From an uncultured Selenomonadales bacterium (GTDB taxonomy: Bacteria; Bacillota; Negativicutes; Acidaminococcales; Acidaminococcaceae), in contig OMYP01000011.1 of assembly GCA_900315345.1 (NCBI GenBank), positions 62,001 through 126,000 on the forward strand: a stretch of DNA of 64,000 nucleotides, read 5' to 3'. The translations under genes were made by a program, and so were the position numbers. The notes under the pieces are model-generated. The model was not told the origin of the DNA. It saw nothing but the letters and a program-made list of their open reading frames with translations, and searched no databases. Every line of letters begins with the position of its first letter. Positions within the stretch are counted from its first letter, which is position 1. Of the stretch, positions 41,935 through 51,330 are shown piece by piece.

Positions 41935-41972
41935 AAAAACGCCGTCTGTGATTTTCACGGACGGCGTTTTAC
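41935..41972 (+). terminator. Alcohol dehydrogenase terminator
   Basis: AAAACGCCGTC(T/C)GTG pairs with CACGGACGGCGTTTT. Confidence 0.85.
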
Positions 41973-42084
41973 TATGATTTACGATTTGTTTTTTGTTTTA
42001 ATTTAAAGTGTCATCAACGTATCCACCCATTACTATGCCATTATGGTCACCTTTGCTTTTTATGCAAATAGTGCTGCTAACTGC

Positions 42085-43341
42085 TTACAGCAACACCCGG
42101 TACAGCCCGAAGTAGGCCAATAAACTCAGCACCACAACTCCCAGGGCGGAGATAGCAAACATTTTAAGGAACAGCCTGTGCTGCTGGACCGGTGTAGCGC
42201 CAGAAGCGGAAGAATAAGCCGCCAGGGCCAGAGCGCCGCCGGTAGAAAGGGGGCTGATGCCTGCTGTGTTGGAAATCATGGTGATGGCCGTCGCCATTTC
42301 CAGCTCCAGCATGGCGCCGCCTTCCCCCAGCCTTGCCAGGATTTCCGGTATGGTGGGAAGTAACGTGGGCATAACTACGCCGGAGGTAGAACTGAACCAG
42401 CTCATGATACCGGAGGTGATACCCATGATCGTGACGGATGTGGCCGGAGTCATTACGCTGGCCAGTGCGTTGGACAATAATTTGATGCCTCCCAGCATGA
42501 TGATGATATGCATTAATACGCCTACGCCGGTGATCAGCAGCAATGTGCCCCAGGGGATCCGCTTGATAGCCTCCCCTTCGTCTGCAACCCGCAGGAAGGA
42601 AAGGACCATAGCTACCGCAAACCCGGTAAGGCCCACATTCACTTTCAGGAACAGTACCAGCACCACCATTGCCCCGATACCGATAAGGGTAATGATCTGT
42701 TTTTTATTGAAAGGAGGTATGTCGCTCTGGCTGATGACTTTATCCGAATGGAGCTTGTAGCCGCCTAACAGAAAATAAACAATGACGGCATAGACAGTGG
42801 AAGATAAAATACCGTTCAGCAGGAAGGGCTGCTCGATTCCTGTAAGACCAAAGCCCGCGCACAGGTTGATGCCGATAATCCCCGTTGCCGCCAGAGGAGA
42901 AACACCGCCGCCGGAAGCCCCTAATACAGACAGGGCGGAAAGCATGGCCGGGTCGATTCCCATTTCCGCAGCCAGGGCCATAGAGAACACCATCATAATG
43001 GCCATGGTAGGAACGGTACCGGGACCTAATGCAGACAGTACTACAGAAAAAACGTAAATGACGATGGGGATCATAAAGGTATGCTTCCCTGCCAGAGCCA
43101 CCACTTTTTTCGCCAGAAGTTCCAGGGAGCCGTTAAGCTGCGCCAGGCTGAACAAATACGTTACGCCCAGCAAGATCATAAACAGGGAATAATTAAACCC
43201 CTGGATGATTTCTTTATCCGGAATGCCGCAGGCCCGCCCCAGTATCAGAGCAAAGCCTATGGCCAACAGCCCCGTATTCATGTGACGGAAAAATCCGAGG
43301 AAAATTGAAGCAAGCAGCAGCTCTAAGGAAAGTAAGGCCAA
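42085..43341 (-). CDS. MatC/dicarboxylate carrier family membrane transporter
   Basis: A 418-residue protein with about 11-12 membrane helices. The N-terminal half (GLLAIGFALILGRACGIPDKEIIQGFN, and GPGTVPTMAIMMVFSMALAAEMGI) is the MatC_N pattern, and the repeat GISPLSTGGALALAAYSSA resembles the substrate loops of the ion-transporter superfamily. It probably exchanges or imports C3/C4 dicarboxylates such as malonate or succinate in the cytoplasmic membrane. Ribosome site AACAGGAGATGAATTT. Next to the Fe-ADH but convergent with it. Confidence 0.8.
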   Translation of the reverse strand: MALLSLELLLASIFLGFFRHMNTGLLAIGFALILGRACGIPDKEIIQGFNYSLFMILLGVTYLFSLAQLNGSLELLAKKVVALAGKHTFMIPIVIYVFSVVLSALGPGTVPTMAIMMVFSMALAAEMGIDPAMLSALSVLGASGGGVSPLAATGIIGINLCAGFGLTGIEQPFLLNGILSSTVYAVIVYFLLGGYKLHSDKVISQSDIPPFNKKQIITLIGIGAMVVLVLFLKVNVGLTGFAVAMVLSFLRVADEGEAIKRIPWGTLLLITGVGVLMHIIIMLGGIKLLSNALASVMTPATSVTIMGITSGIMSWFSSTSGVVMPTLLPTIPEILARLGEGGAMLELEMATAITMISNTAGISPLSTGGALALAAYSSASGATPVQQHRLFLKMFAISALGVVVLSLLAYFGLYRVLL

Positions 43342-43602
43342 AATAAATTCATCTCCTGTTTTTTGAAATTAAATGCTGACAATATTTGCCATATTAATTA
43401 TATTTCTTACTATACCTCTTTTAAGCTATAAAGTAAAATATTATTTTTTCATAAAGTTATAATATTTATTTATATTTCAAATGTTTCCTTCCCAAATAAA
43501 AAAAGGCTGACAACATGCCAGCCCGCACTATATTCGTCAGCCCCAATGATACGTGGGAATTAAGGAAACGCTGATTAAATCCATTTCATCGTAGTTTTAC
43601 AG
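43342..43602. other. Intergenic region with terminator and truncated MITE-like repeat
   Basis: Contains the promoter region of the transporter, the terminator at 43497-43542 and the half repeat from 43560 (TTAAGGAAACGCTGATTAAA). No gene. Confidence 0.6.
43497..43542 (-). terminator. Terminator of the methyltransferase gene
   Basis: GGCTGAC and GTCAGCC arms with seven T on the minus strand. Confidence 0.8.
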
Positions 43603-44499
43603 TTACCGGAAAAATTTCCGCTGCCGCAGTCCTTCAAACAAAATGATGCCTGCTGCCATGGCCACGTTCATGGATTCCGCCATTCCCTCCATAGGAATGA
43701 AAAGGCGCGTTTCCGCGGCCGCCTGCAGCTCTTCAGATACGCCGTTGGCTTCGTTGCCTAAAATGTAAGCCATCTTTTTGCTTAAATCGGTTTTGTACAG
43801 GTTCGCGGCTCCTTTTAGGGCTGTGGCCGCCGGTTCATACCCGTTGCGGTAACACCAGGTCAGTGCTTCTTCCGGGGAAATTTCCTGCACCACCGGCAAA
43901 TGGAACAGGGAACCCATGGAGGCCCGCACCACCTTGGGGCTGAAGGCATCCACACAGCCCACCAGCAAAATAAGGCCCAGGGCTCCCGCCGCATCCGCCG
44001 TACGGATGATGGTTCCCAAGTTGCCGGGATCCTGGATCCGGTCCAGAATCACCACCGGCGCGTTATTGTCAAAGTCTTTTTCCGGCATGATTGCCTTTTT
44101 GCTTTGCGGTTTTCCGTATTCATCCAAAACGTTGCCGCGGCATTTGCTTTGCTTTTTTGCGATTGCCTCCGATTCCAGCTGCCGCAAATCATTTTCCGGC
44201 ATAGAGATCACCGCCAGCACCCCCTGGGGCGTTTTGGTATCGCTGAGCTTTGCCATCACTTTATCGTCCACCTGGTACAGCCGCGCGCCCTTTTCTTCCG
44301 CTGTCTTTAAAATTTCATCCAGTCGGCCTTCTTCCAATCTGGTAAAAAACAGATCCGTTACATCCCCATAGCGCACCGCTTCTGTCACTGCACGCAGCCC
44401 TTCCGCAAAAAACGCGCCCCTCTCCGTGCGGAATTTTTTCTGTTTTAAGTTAGCCACGTCTTTAATGCGGGCGTTATTAACACTGGTAATCGTTTCCAT
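43603..44499 (-). CDS. TrmH/SpoU family RNA 2'-O-methyltransferase
   Basis: A 298-residue protein. An N-terminal substrate-binding domain (about 5-100) and a C-terminal SPOUT knot with the three motifs NLGTIIRTADAAG, AYILGNEANGVSEEL and IPMEGMAESMNVAMAAGIILFE. It should 2'-O-methylate a ribose in rRNA or tRNA with SAM. A 30-residue insertion rich in K (KKQSKCRGNVLDEYGKPQSK) separates the domains. It is upstream of rplT on the opposite side of a terminator, the usual Firmicutes neighbourhood. Confidence 0.92.
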   Translation of the reverse strand: METITSVNNARIKDVANLKQKKFRTERGAFFAEGLRAVTEAVRYGDVTDLFFTRLEEGRLDEILKTAEEKGARLYQVDDKVMAKLSDTKTPQGVLAVISMPENDLRQLESEAIAKKQSKCRGNVLDEYGKPQSKKAIMPEKDFDNNAPVVILDRIQDPGNLGTIIRTADAAGALGLILLVGCVDAFSPKVVRASMGSLFHLPVVQEISPEEALTWCYRNGYEPAATALKGAANLYKTDLSKKMAYILGNEANGVSEELQAAAETRLFIPMEGMAESMNVAMAAGIILFEGLRQRKFFR

Positions 44500-44628
44500 T
44501 TACATTTCTCCCGTAACTTTTTCTCGGCAAAAGCTCACATCAATACTCACTGCAATGGATAAATTATTTTAACCAATATATTCGAACCACATACAAGTTT
44601 ATTATACCACATCAAAAAATTTTCCCAT

Positions 44629-44664
44629 AAAAAAAGAACCTGAACAGATCATTCAGGCTCTTTT
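44629..44664 (-). terminator. rplT terminator
   Basis: GAGCCTGAA and TTCAGGTTC arms with a long T run on the minus strand, just after rplT. Confidence 0.85.
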
Positions 44665-44681
44665 ACATTGCGGATGTTCAA

Positions 44682-45035
44682 TTACAGCGCAGCTTTTGCG
44701 GTTTCAACCAGCTTGGTGAAAGCAGCAGCGTCGTTGATAGCCATGTCGGCCAGCACCTTGCGGTTCAGTTCGATACCGGCTTTGCTCAGACCGTAAATGA
44801 AACGGCTGTAGGACATGCCGTTAGCACGGGTCGCAGCGTTGATACGGGCGATCCACAGATTGCGGAACTCGCGTTTTTTGGCGCGACGGTCGCGACGTGC
44901 ATACATCAGGGCTTTCATTACGGTCTCATTGGCTTTTCTGAATAACAGATGTTTTGCTCCCCGATAGCCCTTTGCTAATTTCAGAATATGTTTATGACGA
45001 CGATGGGCAGTTACGCCAACTTTAATTCTTGCCAT
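44682..45035 (-). CDS. rplT: 50S ribosomal protein L20
   Basis: A 117-residue protein with the standard L20 sequence (start [22 protein letters not shown], later [22 protein letters not shown]). It binds 23S rRNA early in 50S assembly and represses its own operon through the leader before infC. The third gene of infC-rpmI-rplT, 28 bases after rpmI, with CAGGAGGAGAACAACC as ribosome site. Confidence 0.99.
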   Translation of the reverse strand: MARIKVGVTAHRRHKHILKLAKGYRGAKHLLFRKANETVMKALMYARRDRRAKKREFRNLWIARINAATRANGMSYSRFIYGLSKAGIELNRKVLADMAINDAAAFTKLVETAKAAL

Positions 45036-45063
45036 GGTTGTTCTCCTCCTGTTTCCTCAAGTC

Positions 45064-45261
45064 TTATGCGTACGGCAGCATTCTTGCTACGCGTTCATGA
45101 TCGGTCTTGTGAACGAGACCTGCTTTGCGCAGATTTCTCTTACGGGTAGGAGATTTATGTTCCAGGATATGGCTGCGGAACGCTTTTCCACGTTTGAATT
45201 CACCGGTACCGGTTACTTTGAAGCGTTTTGCCGCGCTTCTGCGGGTTTTCATCTTAGGCAT
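45064..45261 (-). CDS. rpmI: 50S ribosomal protein L35
   Basis: A 65-residue L35 ([35 protein letters not shown]). Second gene of the operon, 18 bases after infC, GGAGGACAAAACA ribosome site. Full length and typical. Confidence 0.99.
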   Translation of the reverse strand: MPKMKTRRSAAKRFKVTGTGEFKRGKAFRSHILEHKSPTRKRNLRKAGLVHKTDHERVARMLPYA

Positions 45262-45279
45262 TGTTTTGTCCTCCTTCAG

Positions 45280-45795
45280 TTACTTTTTCTTAGGCGCAAT
45301 GACCATGGTCATATTGCGTCCTTCAATTTTCGGTTTCTTTTCCACAATGGCTGTATCGCCTAACTCTTCAGCCATTTTATTCAGCAACGCTTCGCCCAGT
45401 TCCGGATGGCTCATCTCACGGCCGCGGAACATGATCGTAACCTTGACCTTGTTCCCGTCCTCCAGGAAACGGGCTGCATTTTTAAACTTAACGCCAAAGT
45501 CATGGTCTTCAATACCGGGGCGCAGCTTTACTTCTTTGATTTCAAAGACTTTCTGGTTCTTGCGGGCTTCTTTTTCCCGTTTCTGCTGCTCATAACGATA
45601 TTTGCCATAATCCAATATCTTGCACACGGGGGGACGGGCCTGCGGGGAAATCTCCACCAGGTCCAGATGACGTTCCTGTGCCAGAGCATTTGCTTCCCGG
45701 CTGGACATGATGCCCAGCTGCTGGCCGTTCTCGTCGATCACGCGCACCTCGCGCCAGCGGATATCATCGTTAATGCGTAAGTCTGCCTTGCTTAT
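45280..45795 (-). CDS. infC: Translation initiation factor IF-3 (ATA start)
   Basis: About 171 residues. The annotated-style start at a GTG (45747) would lack the conserved N-terminal SKADLRINDDIRWREVRVID stretch. Reading upstream, that stretch begins at an ATA codon at 45793-45795, placed seven bases after GGAGGTG. infC is known for non-standard starts (AUU, AUC, AUA) used in autoregulation by IF3 discrimination, so ATA is the likely start. IF3 N-domain, linker and C-domain (MFRGREMSHPELGEALL) are complete. It controls start-codon fidelity on the 30S subunit. Confidence 0.93.
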   Translation of the reverse strand: MSKADLRINDDIRWREVRVIDENGQQLGIMSSREANALAQERHLDLVEISPQARPPVCKILDYGKYRYEQQKREKEARKNQKVFEIKEVKLRPGIEDHDFGVKFKNAARFLEDGNKVKVTIMFRGREMSHPELGEALLNKMAEELGDTAIVEKKPKIEGRNMTMVIAPKKK

Positions 45796-45933
45796 AGCGG
45801 TTCACCTCCAAAATAAACTGCGTAACAAAAAAAACGGGCGGAACAGATTCCACCCGCGCAAATCGCTGTATTCAACCCTGTCGAGCGTGGCCGCAAGGTG
45901 AGAAGCGGATGGCTTCTTCTTTGTTACTGGAAT
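45796..45933 (-). ncRNA. infC-rpmI-rplT leader (L20-type attenuator)
   Basis: About 138 bases from the promoter to the ATA start. The stem CGGGTGGAATC with GATTCCACCCG-like complement is followed by eight T (45827-45857), a Rho-independent terminator inside the leader. The 5' part (GAAGAAGCC, CCTTGCGGCC) fits the L20-binding leader described in Firmicutes. Confidence 0.75.
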
Positions 45934-45962
45934 ATGATAGCACGCAGTGCATGCAATGTCAA
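45934..45962 (-). promoter_or_regulatory. Strong promoter of the infC operon
   Basis: Minus strand: -35 TTGACA (45957-45962), 17 bases, -10 TATCAT (45934-45939). Confidence 0.85.
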
Positions 45963-46096
45963 GCCTGTATTATAAATTTTGCCGCTTTCCGCAAAGAAGT
46001 AAACAACTCCAGACAAACTTTGCGAAAGTACTGATCAATTTGCCTGCACACGATCCGATGCATTGGGGGAAAGCCTGCATGTTCCCGATACATCGC

Positions 46097-47359
46097 TCAA
46101 AAATGCATTTTGCTGCTTTTGTGTTCAATGCGCACCCACTTTTTCTGGGGGAAAAACAGGGACTGCAACGAAATGTAAGAGAACAGGGAATAAAATACGG
46201 GGAATGTCAGGATCCCCGGCAACAGTTTTTTTACAGGCCAGCTGCTTTTGGCCGCTGCCGCAAACCCAACAGAGATTGTTGCCACATAGGAAAGCAGCGT
46301 GGACACCACAAGCACCCCAAGCTGCCCCTGCCAGATCAGAAGGGCCCCATGTATAAGGTAACTTACCGCCGTCAGGCCAAAAAACACCGTCATGCCTACG
46401 CCCATAAAAATATCCCACAGGCGCCAGGAGGGATTTTTTGCAAAAGCTTTCACCCACTGCCCGAAATAGCGGAAAGCAATCTGGAAATCCCCGGTGCACC
46501 AGCGGCGCAGTTGGGTCCACATGACAGAAAGACGGACCGGCTGCTCGTCGTAAAAGATTGCTTCATTTAAATAGGTAACACAATGACCTTTCAGGTTTTC
46601 CAGAAAGGTAAACTCAATATCTTCCGACAGACTGTAGGTTTTCCAGCCGCTGTCCCTGATCAGTTCCATGCGAAAGGCAAAACCGGTACCGGATAACATG
46701 GAGGACAGCCCCAGATTCTGCCGGGGACGGTTGTACAGAGAATTTACCACCGCCCAGTACAGAGTATACCACTGGCTGATGAGGGAATCAAAGGGGTTTT
46801 CCGTCAGGCGCCGTCCCGTTACGATTTCCGCACCTTGAAGGAAAGCGCCGTTCATCTGCTGCAAAAAGTCCGGCCGGATTTGGTTGTCCGCGTCAAAAAA
46901 CAAAACGCAGTCAAATTCATTTTGCTTTTGCAGAATTTTCTCCATGCCCCAGTTCAGCACCGCGCCCTTTCCGCTTCGTTCCCCACCGGTCCGTTCCCAG
47001 ACCGTTACGTTGGCAAATGCCTTTGCCTTTTTAACCGTGCCGTCGCTGCAATGGTCCGCCAGCACAAACACATGGAAATTTTCTTTGGAATACTTCTGTT
47101 CCTGTAAATCTTCCAGCAGGTTCCCGATTACGTTTTCTTCATCGTGGGCGCAGATAACCACGGCAAAACGGATTTTTTTTTCTACTGCGGCAGCTACAGA
47201 ATTATTTTGCGAATATGCTTCGGAATTTTTTCCTAAAAACGTTTCGCGATTTTTATTTAAAGTCTGCGAAATATTTTTTCCCCTATGCAAAAAGCCCAAA
47301 AACGCAATGAATAAGCACCAGATAAAAAATGAAGAAAGTAACGTCTGAATAATAAACAT
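46097..47359 (-). CDS. Membrane glycosyltransferase, family 2
   Basis: A 420-residue protein. An N-terminal membrane helix (residues 2-24) is followed by a GT-A domain with VVICAHDEENVIGNLLE (68-84), DAD (156-158), SED (245-247) and QLRRW (283-287). Three or four C-terminal helices complete it. This is the processive or polysaccharide-type GT2 layout, as in cellulose synthase, PgaC or IcaA relatives. It probably adds sugars to an envelope polymer or lipid at the inner face of the membrane. No neighbour polysaccharide genes. Convergent region to the left holds no gene. Confidence 0.85.
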   Translation of the reverse strand: MFIIQTLLSSFFIWCLFIAFLGFLHRGKNISQTLNKNRETFLGKNSEAYSQNNSVAAAVEKKIRFAVVICAHDEENVIGNLLEDLQEQKYSKENFHVFVLADHCSDGTVKKAKAFANVTVWERTGGERSGKGAVLNWGMEKILQKQNEFDCVLFFDADNQIRPDFLQQMNGAFLQGAEIVTGRRLTENPFDSLISQWYTLYWAVVNSLYNRPRQNLGLSSMLSGTGFAFRMELIRDSGWKTYSLSEDIEFTFLENLKGHCVTYLNEAIFYDEQPVRLSVMWTQLRRWCTGDFQIAFRYFGQWVKAFAKNPSWRLWDIFMGVGMTVFFGLTAVSYLIHGALLIWQGQLGVLVVSTLLSYVATISVGFAAAAKSSWPVKKLLPGILTFPVFYSLFSYISLQSLFFPQKKWVRIEHKSSKMHF

Positions 47360-47524
47360 AAAGATCCCTTTTGTTTTTTTATAAATAACACAGTGCGCAA
47401 AAAAAATCCCACGCTGTCCAAGCTAAGCCATTAACACACTTGTTGCAGTATACTACAAGATGCTTCATATTACAAGGGAAACATTATGTAAGAAAGCTCT
47501 GATTCATCAACAGTTTTTACAAGA

Positions 47525-47562
47525 AAAAACTGTCCGGCAATAAGTGTCGCCGAACAGTATCT
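47525..47562 (-). terminator. Terminator of the DASS transporter gene
   Basis: ACTGTTCGGC with GCCGGACAGT and T run on the minus strand. Confidence 0.8.
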
Positions 47563-47706
47563 TTCATAGATGTCAAATTTCGCAACAAATTCCGGCTGGA
47601 AGAGTCTTACCCAGCCGGAATACAAAGAAGGAGAAGAGGTGTCCGCAGCGGCTCAGACTGCGGAACTTGAATTATTAAAGACCTTTCCGGAAAAATATAG
47701 TCCGAA

Positions 47707-48990
47707 TTATTTTCCAGGAAAGAAAGGCCAGACGATAGGGATAACGATAATGGATACTACCAGGCAGACAAAAATCAGTCCGCCGCCCGCTTTAACATAA
47801 TCCATAAAGCGGTAATGTCCGGGTCCCAGCACCAGCGTATTGGGCGGCGTACCTACCGGAGATGCGAACGCGCAGGATGAAGCAATCAGAATCGCCATGA
47901 GTACAGCACGTGGCGATGCGCCTAACTGGGATGCCAGCGCAATACCCACAGGGCACAACAGCGCTTTGGATGCCGTGTTGGACATGAACTGCGTCAGCAC
48001 TACGGCAAGGACAAATAATACGGCAGTTACTACATAAGGCGAAGGATCGCCGCCTAACATTTCTACTGTTGCAGAAGCGATGGCCTTTCCAGCCCCGCTG
48101 GTATTCATGGCTTCTGCCACGGGAATCATACCTGCAAACAGGAAAATGGTAATCCAGTCGATAGAATCATAGGCTTGCTTTTCCGTCAGACAGCCGGTAA
48201 GTACTGCCAGCAACGCGCCGATGACCGCAACAATGTGCAGCGGGATCAGGTCAAGCCCCATGGCGGCAATGACTGCCAATACAATCGCGCCGCAGATAAT
48301 CTGCTTACTGGTTTTCACTGCAATGCCTTCGCTGTCAATTGCCTGTTCCTCCAGCTTGTCCGGGTCAAAATCGCGGTTTTCCGGCAGAAGATATTTACCA
48401 ACAAACATCATATACAAAATACCTGCAACTGTAATCGGGATGCCGATGTAGGCATATTCAAAAAAGCCAAACTGGAGCTCCGGCATGCCGGCCGCTTTTA
48501 AGGCAACATTTGCCAGCATGTTAGGCGGCGTGCCAATCAGAGTAATTGTCCCGCCCAGGCCGGCAGCAAAAGCCAGCGGCATCAGCTGGCGCTGGGGAGA
48601 CAGTTTGGCAGTTGCGCAGACGCTCATAACCACCGGGATAAGGCAGGCAGTCGTTCCCGTGTTGGATAAGAAGGCAGACATGGCAGCTGCCACTACCATC
48701 AATCCAATCATCAGGCTGTTTTCACTTTTACCGCAGAGACGAACCACTTTGCTACCAATTTTTTGAGCAACGCCCGTGTGGAACATGGATGCGCCTACTA
48801 CAAACATACCGGCAAACAGGACTACGGTAGAATCTGCCAATCCTAAAAAAATCTGTTTTGCCGGAACCAGACCCAGCATCCAGCAAGCAATGGCAGCGCC
48901 CATTGAAGTAACTGCCAGGGGGATAATTTCCGTAACAAACAACAACGCTACTACAAGCAGCAGCAGCAAACATTTTGTAACAGGTGTCAT
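47707..48990 (-). CDS. DASS/SLC13-type anion or dicarboxylate:sodium transporter
   Basis: About 427 residues from the ATG at 48990 (TTGGAGGCAATTGATTTT). The longer frame adds a basic stretch without a ribosome site. Two inverted repeats each hold the SNT-type hairpin motif: MSAFLSNTGTTACLIPV and TQFMSNTASKALLCPVG. Conserved IGTPPNMLAN and VGTPPNTLVLGPG loops show the SLC13/CitM group, which imports succinate, citrate or similar anions with sodium. It follows the 81-residue gene and lies divergent from a LysR regulator, a likely controller. Confidence 0.9.
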   Translation of the reverse strand: MTPVTKCLLLLLVVALLFVTEIIPLAVTSMGAAIACWMLGLVPAKQIFLGLADSTVVLFAGMFVVGASMFHTGVAQKIGSKVVRLCGKSENSLMIGLMVVAAAMSAFLSNTGTTACLIPVVMSVCATAKLSPQRQLMPLAFAAGLGGTITLIGTPPNMLANVALKAAGMPELQFGFFEYAYIGIPITVAGILYMMFVGKYLLPENRDFDPDKLEEQAIDSEGIAVKTSKQIICGAIVLAVIAAMGLDLIPLHIVAVIGALLAVLTGCLTEKQAYDSIDWITIFLFAGMIPVAEAMNTSGAGKAIASATVEMLGGDPSPYVVTAVLFVLAVVLTQFMSNTASKALLCPVGIALASQLGASPRAVLMAILIASSCAFASPVGTPPNTLVLGPGHYRFMDYVKAGGGLIFVCLVVSIIVIPIVWPFFPGK

Positions 48991-49009
48991 AAAATCAATT
49001 GCCTCCAAT

Positions 49010-49255
49010 TTATTTTTTTCGCGAAGATTTCTTCGCCTCTTTTTTTTCCGCATGAACCGGGAAAATTTCCGGCAGTTCACGCAAGGTGTACATCTTGTCA
49101 GGGTTCAGGAAAAAGGGATAGTTGGCAGCATCCCCGATAATCCGGTGATAGCGATGCGAATCCAGACTTTGCAAAAACTTTTCCAGCCGTTGCTTTTCTT
49201 CCGATAAATCCACGTTGATATTTTTTGTATTTTTCATGGCAAAATCCGATACCAA
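49010..49255 (-). CDS. Small soluble protein (81 aa) coupled to the transporter
   Basis: An 81-residue protein without membrane segments, N-terminus acidic/helical (LSEEKQRLEKFLQSLDSHRYHRII) and basic lysine-rich end (AEKKEAKKSSRKK). A TTG at 49255 follows GGAGGAAACGGAG; the ATG six codons later has no site nearby, so TTG is the better start. It ends about 20 bases before the transporter start. Function unknown; possibly a regulator or stability factor of the transporter. Confidence 0.65.
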   Translation of the reverse strand: MVSDFAMKNTKNINVDLSEEKQRLEKFLQSLDSHRYHRIIGDAANYPFFLNPDKMYTLRELPEIFPVHAEKKEAKKSSRKK

Positions 49256-49558
49256 CTCCGTTTCCTCCTTTTCAGTTTGCAGCTTTGGGAAATTTTTGGG
49301 TCACAGTTAGTATATGGCAAAATTGAGGAAATGAATAATATCCATTTGGAAAAACAATTATGAAAAACCGGAATAATTAAAATTAATTGTCATTTAGAAT
49401 TCATTGCTTTTAAAAATCCGTTGTGCTAAAATTAATTTGTACGTCCATTCCTAATCACATTGACACCTGCAGTAAATAATCATTTTGACGAATTATAAAT
49501 TCCCGGATGTATTACATCATCACTTACGCTGTTACTGAAACGGCAGATTGGAGTCTCT
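49256..49558. promoter_or_regulatory. Divergent control region of LysR and transporter genes
   Basis: AT-rich, about 300 bases. AATTAAAATTAATTGTCATT and GCTAAAATTAATTTGTAC near 49375-49442 hold T-N11-A-like symmetry typical of LysR sites. No gene. Confidence 0.45.
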
Positions 49559-50494
49559 ATGGATCTTGAAAACTATCGGAATTTTTTAGCAGTTATTGAA
49601 ACCGGAAGCCTGACCGGAGCCGCCGAGTATGTTCATGTGGCGCAACCGGCGCTGAGTAAGCAGATTCGCGCGTTGGAAACTTTTTATGATGCAAAGCTGC
49701 TAATTACGGAGCGCGGCAGCCGGAAGGTCATACTGACCGAAGCCGGGCGCCTGCTATACCAGAAAGCAAAATACATCTGTTCACTGGAAGACCTTGCCAA
49801 AGAAGAAATTGTCAGTACCCAGCGAGGTGCTGCAGGCACGCTGCGCATCAGCGTAGCTAATTCCCGTTCGGCTTCGTTTATAAAAAACAATCTACAGCCT
49901 TTTTCCGAACTGTACCCGGAAGTCAATTTCGAAATTTTTGAAACCAGCTTTTATGAACAAAGCCAGCAGTTGTTGAACGGAATTACAGAGATTGGCGTAC
50001 TGAGCACACCTATCGGCCAGGAAGACAATTTTGAAGAGCTGTTCCGCAGAGATGAATATTTGGCTGCAGTTTTCAGCAACAATTCCCAATGGCAGCTTCA
50101 CACCAAACGAAAAGGTATTAATTTATCCGATTTGCGTAATATTCCATTAAGCGTTTCTTCCGGCTGTCATGCCATTTTACGCAAAACCTGTGACAGCATA
50201 GGATTCCGTCCTAAAATACTCAGCATCAATACCACAAGATACACCGCGCTGCAGTGGGCGCTTATGGACCAGAGTGTCGCCATCGTCCCCGTTGAACCCG
50301 GCGAAGACCTGGGTGAAAAATACCTGATCAAAAAGATTCTGGATGTTGACACCGAATTGTATAAATCAGTGGTTAAAGTGAAAGGCCGCCCTCTCTCCCC
50401 GCTTGCACTGAAATTTATCCAGTTCTACAATGAAAACAGCGATTCCCGCCGGCTATGCGACATGCGCAGACTTGAATCAGAAAGCAAAGTGTAG
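49559..50494 (+). CDS. LysR family transcriptional regulator
   Basis: A 311-residue regulator. The N-terminal winged HTH (residues 2-60; NFLAVIETGSLTGAAEYVHVAQPALSKQIRALE) is followed by an effector-binding periplasmic-type domain. Divergent from the small gene and DASS transporter, so it probably controls them in response to the transported acid. Ribosome site is weak (AGTCTCT). It is followed by a good terminator. Confidence 0.93.
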   Translation: MDLENYRNFLAVIETGSLTGAAEYVHVAQPALSKQIRALETFYDAKLLITERGSRKVILTEAGRLLYQKAKYICSLEDLAKEEIVSTQRGAAGTLRISVANSRSASFIKNNLQPFSELYPEVNFEIFETSFYEQSQQLLNGITEIGVLSTPIGQEDNFEELFRRDEYLAAVFSNNSQWQLHTKRKGINLSDLRNIPLSVSSGCHAILRKTCDSIGFRPKILSINTTRYTALQWALMDQSVAIVPVEPGEDLGEKYLIKKILDVDTELYKSVVKVKGRPLSPLALKFIQFYNENSDSRRLCDMRRLESESKV

Positions 50495-50532
50495 TTACTT
50501 CATTACGTAAGCCTGCAGAAACACTATCATTC

Positions 50533-50580
50533 AAAAAAAATCCGGTTCCGAACCTGTCAAGATTCGAAACCGGATTTTTA
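50533..50580 (+). terminator. LysR gene terminator
   Basis: AAAATCCGGTTCCGAA with TTCGAAACCGGATTTTT arms. Confidence 0.85.
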
Positions 50581-50628
50581 TTTTTGCAATAGCTAACAGA
50601 TAAATATACGGGAAATATGTATACGGAG

Positions 50629-50874
50629 TCAGTCCTGAAAGTTTTTGATCTTCGGGCTTAATTCATTTCCCGCCAGCGCTTCCCGTTGGATCAGAGCCTT
50701 TATTTCCTGACGGACAAAGCTTTTCAGCAAAGTCAGTTGTTCTTTCTCATGACTAGTGTTCAGCCCTTCGGGAGACGATTTCAAAATAGCCGCTTCCAAT
50801 TCTTTTTCTTTCTGCAGAAGATAGTCATACATTTCAAATAATTCGTTTTCATTGTACTGCCTTGTTTCGCTCAC
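50629..50874 (-). CDS. Small helical protein (81 aa), unknown
   Basis: An 81-residue, fully charged and probably helical protein (MYDYLLQKEKELEAAILK). GAGGAACGATC site before the ATG. No membrane segment, no motif. Next to the LysR terminator in the opposite direction. I do not recognise it. Confidence 0.55.
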   Translation of the reverse strand: MSETRQYNENELFEMYDYLLQKEKELEAAILKSSPEGLNTSHEKEQLTLLKSFVRQEIKALIQREALAGNELSPKIKNFQD

Positions 50875-51225
50875 GATCGTTCCTCCTTGAAATCCAATAC
50901 CATTATTTCAAAATAGCTTAACCCAACAGACCCAAAGAAACTTTACCCAACTGCAGACCCTTTCCCAAAACATGATTGCATTATAACTGCTTTCTGCTTT
51001 TCTTGCAAGTATTGCAATTTTTCAAGCTGAAAGAAAAACGCAACGGAAGAAAGTATCGTAATCTCAGCTATGGTAAGGATTTCCGCATTTTTTAAAATCC
51101 ATATATTCCTTTAGCGCATATCTTTTATGCCAGATTGATATATTTCCGGCCTCCTGTCGTTACGTATTCCAAAAATGAATATTTTTCATGCCGGATAGAT
51201 ATTATACATTTCAGCGCCAAACGTG
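50875..51225. other. Intergenic region
   Basis: About 350 bases with two divergent genes at its ends. The only feature I can support is the -10 box at 51226-51231 on the plus strand; the rest is AT-rich without hairpins of note. Confidence 0.5.
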
Positions 51226-51231
51226 TATAAT
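51226..51231 (+). promoter_or_regulatory. -10 box of the small gene at 51331
   Basis: TATAAT in GTGTATAATGCG, about 100 bases before the start codon; a leader of this length may be regulated. Confidence 0.55.
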
Positions 51232-51330
51232 GCGTTTAGAAATCAGGAACGGCTCCTGATAAAAACCGTAATACAGTTAATGACTTTACCGAAAGCGCTT
51301 GTAAGTGCAAAAAACAAGGAGGAAAACATC

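Noticed and set aside
47570-47800. 76-residue plus-strand frame
   Set aside because: Its second half is antisense to the transporter end; no ribosome site and it spans the terminator flank.
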